53,867 nucleotides of DNA from Allomuricauda sp. (GTDB taxonomy: Bacteria > Bacteroidota > Bacteroidia > Flavobacteriales > Flavobacteriaceae): assembly GCA_030148305.1 (NCBI GenBank), contig JASBTS010000225.1, positions 1 to 53,867 on the forward strand, in the 5' to 3' direction. The notes below the pieces were generated by a model. That model saw only the letters and a program-made list of their open reading frames with translations, was not told the DNA's origin and did not search any database. The translations under genes were made by a program, and so were the position numbers. Below, one piece after another: positions 49,853 through 53,867 of the stretch. How positions within the stretch are numbered: position 1 is the first letter of the stretch; every line of letters starts with the position of its first letter.

Positions 49853-50953
49853 ATGAAAAGACTGTTGGTTTTCATAAAGAAGGAATTTACCCATGTGCTC
49901 AGGGATAAAAAGACACTCCTGATATTGTTCGGTATGCCCATTGTACAAGTACTCATTTTTGGGTTTGTATTGTCCAATGAGGTGAAGAACACCAATCTTT
50001 TGGTGATCGATCAGGCGCAGGACAGTGCAACAAAGGAAATCATATCCAAGGTACAGGCGAGTGTGTATTTCAATATTGCATCGGTCACTTTTGATGTAAA
50101 GGATGTAGAGGCTTCCTTTAAAAAGGGAAAGAGCAAGGCCGCTTTGATCCTACCCAAGGATTTTGAGAAAAACCTGATGACCAAACATGTGGCCCAAGTG
50201 CAGATTTTGGCTGATGCTTCCGATCCCAACCATGCCACCACCATCGAAAATTACCTTACGGCCATCATTAGGGATTACACCAACTCTTTGAATACCACCA
50301 TGCCCTATACCATTACACCGGAAGTTCGCATGCTGTACAACCCGCAACTCAAGGGAGCTCCCAATTTTGTGCCCGGGGTCATGGCCTTGATCTTAATGCT
50401 GGTCTGCGTGATGATGACGGCCATTTCCATTGTCAGGGAAAAGGAAATGGGCACCATGGAAGTATTATTGGTTTCACCTTTCAAACCCATTATGGTGATT
50501 GTCTCCAAGGTAGTGCCCTATTTTATCCTTTCGATGCTCAATATTGTCTCTATTCTATTGTTGAGTGTTTATGTGCTAGGGGTGCCGATCAAAGGAAACG
50601 TGTTATTGCTGTTTGCGGAAAGTGCCCTGTTTATATCGACCTGTCTTTCCTTGGGCATTTTTATTTCCATCAAAACGCAGACCCAGCAGGTGGCCATGTT
50701 GATTTCGTTGATGGGGATGTTGTTGCCTACTGTTCTCTTTAGCGGGTTTATGTTTCCAATTGAAAATATGCCTTTTCCGCTTCGTATGATCTCGAACATT
50801 GTTCCCGCCAAATGGTTTTACATCATCGTGAAGGATATCATGATCAAAGGTTTGGGCTTTGCCGCAGTATGGAAAGAAAGTTTGATTTTGATGGGTATCA
50901 CGGTGTTTTTTCTCGGTATCAGTATCAAGAACTTTAAAATTAGACTGGCATGA
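49853..50953 (+). CDS. ABC-2 type permease (YbhS type)
   Basis: This 366-aa permease has one N-terminal span (LILFGMPIVQVLIFGFVL), a large periplasmic domain (about 45-170) and five C-terminal spans. The ABC-2 signature region is KEMGTMEVLLVSPFKPIMVIVSK. It overlaps the next permease by 4 nt (ATGA) and probably forms a heterodimer with it. The exported substrate is unknown; relatives export drugs or lipophilic compounds. Confidence 0.9.
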   Translation: MKRLLVFIKKEFTHVLRDKKTLLILFGMPIVQVLIFGFVLSNEVKNTNLLVIDQAQDSATKEIISKVQASVYFNIASVTFDVKDVEASFKKGKSKAALILPKDFEKNLMTKHVAQVQILADASDPNHATTIENYLTAIIRDYTNSLNTTMPYTITPEVRMLYNPQLKGAPNFVPGVMALILMLVCVMMTAISIVREKEMGTMEVLLVSPFKPIMVIVSKVVPYFILSMLNIVSILLLSVYVLGVPIKGNVLLLFAESALFISTCLSLGIFISIKTQTQQVAMLISLMGMLLPTVLFSGFMFPIENMPFPLRMISNIVPAKWFYIIVKDIMIKGLGFAAVWKESLILMGITVFFLGISIKNFKIRLA

Positions 50954-52068
50954 GAACCATCAAGTTTTTGCTCTACAAAGAATTCAAACAGATTTTTAGG
51001 AACCGATCAATCGTTGCCCTGATTCTGTTCATGCCCGTTATGCAACTGCTCATTTTGCCCTGGGCTGCGGACTATGAAGTGAAGAACATCAATGTGGCCT
51101 TGGTGGACCAAGACCATTCGACCTATGCCCAAGAATTGATTTCCAAAATATCCGGCTCCAACTATTTTAATATTGTGTCCAGTACATCATCTTACGATGA
51201 GGCCTATCGTTCCATTGAATCCGATGCTGCGGATTTGGTTTTATTGATTCCACCTAATTTTAAAAGGGACTTGGTAAAAAACAAAGCACAGAAACTGTTT
51301 TTGGCCGTGAATGCCATCAATGGTACCAAAGCCAACTTGGGGGCTGCCTATATGCAAGAGGTCATTAAAGAATACAATGGAAAGCTGCTGACGGAAATCC
51401 ATTCCGTTGGAAGGAACCCGATACCCCATAGGGCCGAGGTGACTTTTTCCAACTGGTATAACCCCCATTTAAGCTATAAGGTATTCATGGTTCCCGGAAT
51501 CTTGGCCATTTTGGTGACCATGGTGGGTGGTTTTCTATCCGCATTGAACATTGTAAAGGAGAAGGAGGTGGGTACCATAGAACAGGTGAACGTGACCCCA
51601 ATCAAGAAACATCATTTTATTTTAGGCAAAATGATACCCTTTTGGGTTTTGGGGAATGTGGTCTTTACTTTGGGTCTTATAGTTTCCTGGGTCATTTACG
51701 GCATTGTTCCCGTAGGGAGTTTGTTATTGTTGTATAGCTTCATTGCGGTGTACCTGCTTGCGGTATTGGGTTTTGGGTTGTTGATATCGACCTATAGTGA
51801 AACCCAGCAACAGGCCATGTTCGTCATGTACTTTTTTATGATGGTGTTTATTTTAATGGGTGGACTTTTCACCCCCATTGAAAGTATGCCCGAGTGGGCG
51901 CAGGAAACCATCAAGATAAATCCGTTGAGCTATTTGATCAAGGTGCTGCGGATGATTGTTCTAAAGGGAAGTACCTTTTCCGATATCGCACCCCATTTGG
52001 GGACCATTGCCCTTTTTGCCATTGGACTCAATGGTTGGGCCATGTTGAATTACAAAAAGACCAGCTGA
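50950..52068 (+). CDS. ABC-2 type permease (YbhR type)
   Basis: This 372-aa paralogue of the preceding permease has the same layout: N-terminal span (VALILFMPVMQLLILPWA), extracytoplasmic domain and five C-terminal spans. The conserved segment is KEKEVGTIEQVNVTPIKKHHFILGK. It ends the exporter operon; the next gene starts 76 nt later with its own promoter box. No terminator was seen in between. Confidence 0.9.
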   Translation: MRTIKFLLYKEFKQIFRNRSIVALILFMPVMQLLILPWAADYEVKNINVALVDQDHSTYAQELISKISGSNYFNIVSSTSSYDEAYRSIESDAADLVLLIPPNFKRDLVKNKAQKLFLAVNAINGTKANLGAAYMQEVIKEYNGKLLTEIHSVGRNPIPHRAEVTFSNWYNPHLSYKVFMVPGILAILVTMVGGFLSALNIVKEKEVGTIEQVNVTPIKKHHFILGKMIPFWVLGNVVFTLGLIVSWVIYGIVPVGSLLLLYSFIAVYLLAVLGFGLLISTYSETQQQAMFVMYFFMMVFILMGGLFTPIESMPEWAQETIKINPLSYLIKVLRMIVLKGSTFSDIAPHLGTIALFAIGLNGWAMLNYKKTS

Positions 52069-52112
52069 CCCATTTAGGATGATCCATTTGCCTAAACATC
52101 AGGTTTTCAATT

Positions 52113-52120
52113 TACCTTTG
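52113..52120 (+). promoter_or_regulatory. -7 box TACCTTTG of the alcohol dehydrogenase gene
   Basis: TACCTTTG is a perfect TAnnTTTG box, 23 nt before the ATG at 52144. A TTTG at 52087-52090 may be the -33 element (22-nt spacer). No palindromic island-type site is present at the matching distance, only a single TGAT at 52080. Confidence 0.55.
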
Positions 52121-52143
52121 TTCGCCATTTCAATTGAAAGCAG

Positions 52144-53190
52144 ATGAAAGCCATTGTTTATGAAAAGTTCCAAGGACCCATTACCTTGCAAAATGTAGTT
52201 GATCCCACTCCAAAGAACCATGGTGTTGTTGTGAGGGTGACTGCCACCGGCCTATGCCGAAGCGATTGGCACGGTTGGATGGGACATGACACCGATATTG
52301 AATTGCCCCATGTACCCGGTCATGAATTGGCAGGCATTGTGGCCGAAGTCGGGAAAGACGTTAAAAACTGTAGAGTAGGGGACAGGGTTACCGTTCCCTT
52401 TGTCTGTGGATGTGGTACCTGTCCCGAATGTCACTCCGGAAACCATCAAGTGTGTAACAACCAAACCCAACCGGGATTCACGCATTGGGGTTCCTTTGCC
52501 GAGTATGTGGCCTTGGACCATGCCGATATCAATTTGGTGAAATTGCCAGAAGGGATTACCGATATTACGGCTGCCATTTTAGGTTGTAGGTTTGTTACTT
52601 CTTTTAGGGCTGTGGTGGACCAAGGAAAGGTTCAAGGAGGTCAATTTGTGGCGATTCATGGTTGTGGGGGCGTTGGCCTTTCCGCTATTATGATTGCCAA
52701 TGCCTTGGGAGCACAAGTCATTGCCATTGACATCAATGATGAAACTTTGGAGTTGGCTGCCTCTTTGGGAGCGACCAATACGGTGAATGCATCCAAATCT
52801 AGCAATGTGGTAGAGGAAGTGAGGGAACTGACCCATGGCGGTGCCCACGTGTCCTTGGATGCTCTTGGTAGCCAGGTAACGTGTTTCAATTCCGTTGCCA
52901 ACCTCAGAAAAAGGGGAAAACATATTCAGGTGGGTTTGATGACGGGGGACCATCAACATCCCAAAGTGCCCATGGACAAAGTTTTGGCCAATGAACTGGA
53001 AATTTTGGGTAGTCATGGTATACAAGCCTTTCGCTATTCGGCTATGCTGGAAATGATAAAAGAAGGCAAACTCAGTCCACAAAAGTTAGTGGAAAGAACA
53101 ATTTCTTTGGAAGATGCTATAGTAGAATTACCCAATATGGACAAGTTTGCCAATAAAGGCGTTTTGGTCATTGATGATTTTGGAAAATAA
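52144..53190 (+). CDS. Zinc-dependent alcohol dehydrogenase
   Basis: This 348-aa MDR-family enzyme has the catalytic zinc ligands in [10 protein letters not shown] and VPGHELAG. The structural zinc lobe has four cysteines in [17 protein letters not shown], and the dinucleotide loop is [13 protein letters not shown] with Asp in VIAIDIND, which points to NAD. Length is normal. It is likely a primary or secondary alcohol or aldehyde oxidoreductase; the substrate is unknown. It converges with the racemase gene, overlapping it by 23 nt at the 3' ends. Confidence 0.92.
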   Translation: MKAIVYEKFQGPITLQNVVDPTPKNHGVVVRVTATGLCRSDWHGWMGHDTDIELPHVPGHELAGIVAEVGKDVKNCRVGDRVTVPFVCGCGTCPECHSGNHQVCNNQTQPGFTHWGSFAEYVALDHADINLVKLPEGITDITAAILGCRFVTSFRAVVDQGKVQGGQFVAIHGCGGVGLSAIMIANALGAQVIAIDINDETLELAASLGATNTVNASKSSNVVEEVRELTHGGAHVSLDALGSQVTCFNSVANLRKRGKHIQVGLMTGDHQHPKVPMDKVLANELEILGSHGIQAFRYSAMLEMIKEGKLSPQKLVERTISLEDAIVELPNMDKFANKGVLVIDDFGK

Positions 53191-53857
53191 AATCCACCGC
53201 CATTTGTGCATGAAGGTCGGTAGTGGCGAGAGTGGGAATGTCAACATCGTTGGATTTGATTAATAGGGGCAGTTCGGTACACCCTAATATGATGCCCTCT
53301 GCACCTTTCTTTTGTAAAAGATGAATCTGCTCTAAAAAAAAGGCTTTGGCTTCTTCCGAAAAAATACCCTGGGTCAATTCTTTGGAAACATAGTGGTGTG
53401 CTTGGGGTATATAAGCATCATCTGGAATCACTGTTTCGATATCATAGTTTTTCTTCAGCACTTTAGGTATAAAATCCCCGGTCATGGTGGGTTTGTTCCC
53501 AAGAAGTCCCAATGTCTTCAATCCCAAACGTTGGGCTTCCTTTCCCGTGGCATCTGCTATGTGTAAAATGGGAATTTCAATTTTCGGCTGAACAAAATCA
53601 TAGACCATGTGGGGTGTATTGGCACAGATGACTATGGCTTTGGCACCCACTTCCTGTAATTTTAAGGAGGTTTCCAGATATTTTGCATTGATTTTTTCCT
53701 TGTTCTGTTCCCGCATCAGTTCAATATTGATGCTGTGAATGATCAATGGTGGATTTACCTGCTCTCCAATGATTTTGGATGCCAATTGGTTGATCAATCT
53801 GTAATATTCAATGGTGGAGTGCCAAGAAGTACCACCGATCATTCCCAAGGTTTTCAT
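53168..53857 (-). CDS. Aspartate/glutamate racemase family protein
   Basis: This 229-aa cofactor-independent racemase-type protein starts [19 protein letters not shown], the family start. The two catalytic cysteines lie in [12 protein letters not shown] (about residue 79) and [11 protein letters not shown] (about 190). It resembles YgeA-like amino-acid racemases rather than MurI. The start codon lies only 10 bases from the window end, so upstream control is not visible. It converges with the alcohol dehydrogenase. Confidence 0.88.
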   Translation of the reverse strand: MKTLGMIGGTSWHSTIEYYRLINQLASKIIGEQVNPPLIIHSINIELMREQNKEKINAKYLETSLKLQEVGAKAIVICANTPHMVYDFVQPKIEIPILHIADATGKEAQRLGLKTLGLLGNKPTMTGDFIPKVLKKNYDIETVIPDDAYIPQAHHYVSKELTQGIFSEEAKAFFLEQIHLLQKKGAEGIILGCTELPLLIKSNDVDIPTLATTDLHAQMAVDFIFQNHQ

Positions 53858-53867
53858 ATGATTTTGT

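Noticed and set aside
52077-52120. Island-type FNR-like site before the alcohol dehydrogenase gene
   Set aside because: The -7 box is perfect, but at the required distance there is only one TGAT half and no ATCA/GTCA partner, so I do not count the gene in the regulon.
1-53867. Mobile elements, CRISPR arrays, tRNA or rRNA genes
   Set aside because: I saw no transposase or integrase, no regularly spaced direct repeats, and no tRNA or rRNA signature. The repeated short palindromes are promoter sites, not arrays.

Overview
The window looks like a chromosome segment of a marine-type Flavobacteriaceae member (Bacteroidota; Muricauda/Allomuricauda-like is a guess, not tested). The reasons are a SusC/SusD pair, Bacteroidota-type -7 promoter boxes (TAnnTTTG), almost no Shine-Dalgarno sequences, lipoproteins with short lipoboxes, TPR-AraC and 7TM-AraC regulators, and moderate GC. 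I see no tRNA, rRNA, CRISPR array, insertion sequence or phage gene. About 54 protein genes are densely packed; the only gene-free stretch over 300 bases is 8284-8799.

Layout. (1) 1-8.3 kb: a glycan or oligomer uptake unit, made of a SusC porin cut by the window edge, a SusD lipoprotein and a very large FG-GAP/ASPIC-UnbV lipoprotein. (2) 8.8-14.8 kb: a TPR-AraC membrane regulator, a KtrB/KtrA potassium uptake pair, and on the minus strand a GH43 lipoprotein and a DUF3052 protein. (3) 14.95-23.7 kb: a ten-gene molybdenum-cofactor operon with overlapping or abutting genes: cysteine desulfurase, XdhC, MocA-type nucleotidyltransferase, MoaD, MoeB-rhodanese, MoaE, MoaC-MoaB fusion, MoaA, MoeA and a TauE/SafE permease. 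It is faced by a convergent ModE-type winged-helix gene. A 26-bp inverted repeat sits at the operon's start. (4) 23.9-28.8 kb: a 7TM-AraC regulator, four small unrecognised or weakly recognised envelope and cytosolic genes, a patatin and a DUF6134-like protein. (5) 28.9-45.2 kb: a stress or energy-limitation island with an ATP-cone nuclease, a beta-CASP exonuclease, uracil phosphoribosyltransferase, DnaJ/CbpM, five double-domain universal stress proteins, a TerB-like protein, a PAS histidine kinase, a receiver-CRP fusion regulator, a release-factor-like small protein, two paralogous coiled-coil proteins around an Hsp20, a D-lactate dehydrogenase-type enzyme and a cardiolipin synthase. (6) 45.4-52.1 kb: TetR plus a TolC/HlyD/ABC/ABC/ABC-2/ABC-2 exporter of the YbhGFSR type. 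(7) 52.1-53.9 kb: a zinc alcohol dehydrogenase and an aspartate/glutamate racemase-type protein.

The most interesting observation is regulatory. Across region 5, up to nine promoters carry a 14-bp FNR/CRP-like site (aTGA[T/C]-N4-[A/G]TCAt) followed at a nearly fixed 21-23 nt by a Bacteroidota -7 box. This places the site at roughly -41, the class II activator position. The obvious candidate activator is the receiver-CRP fusion protein encoded inside the island with its PAS histidine kinase. Together this resembles in logic, though not in protein family, the mycobacterial DosR dormancy regulon (universal stress proteins plus Hsp20). Two further operator proposals come from the sequence: a ModE-like palindrome ahead of the Moco operon, and a 29-bp TetR operator (22 of 29 positions identical) present both upstream of tetR and upstream of the exporter operon.
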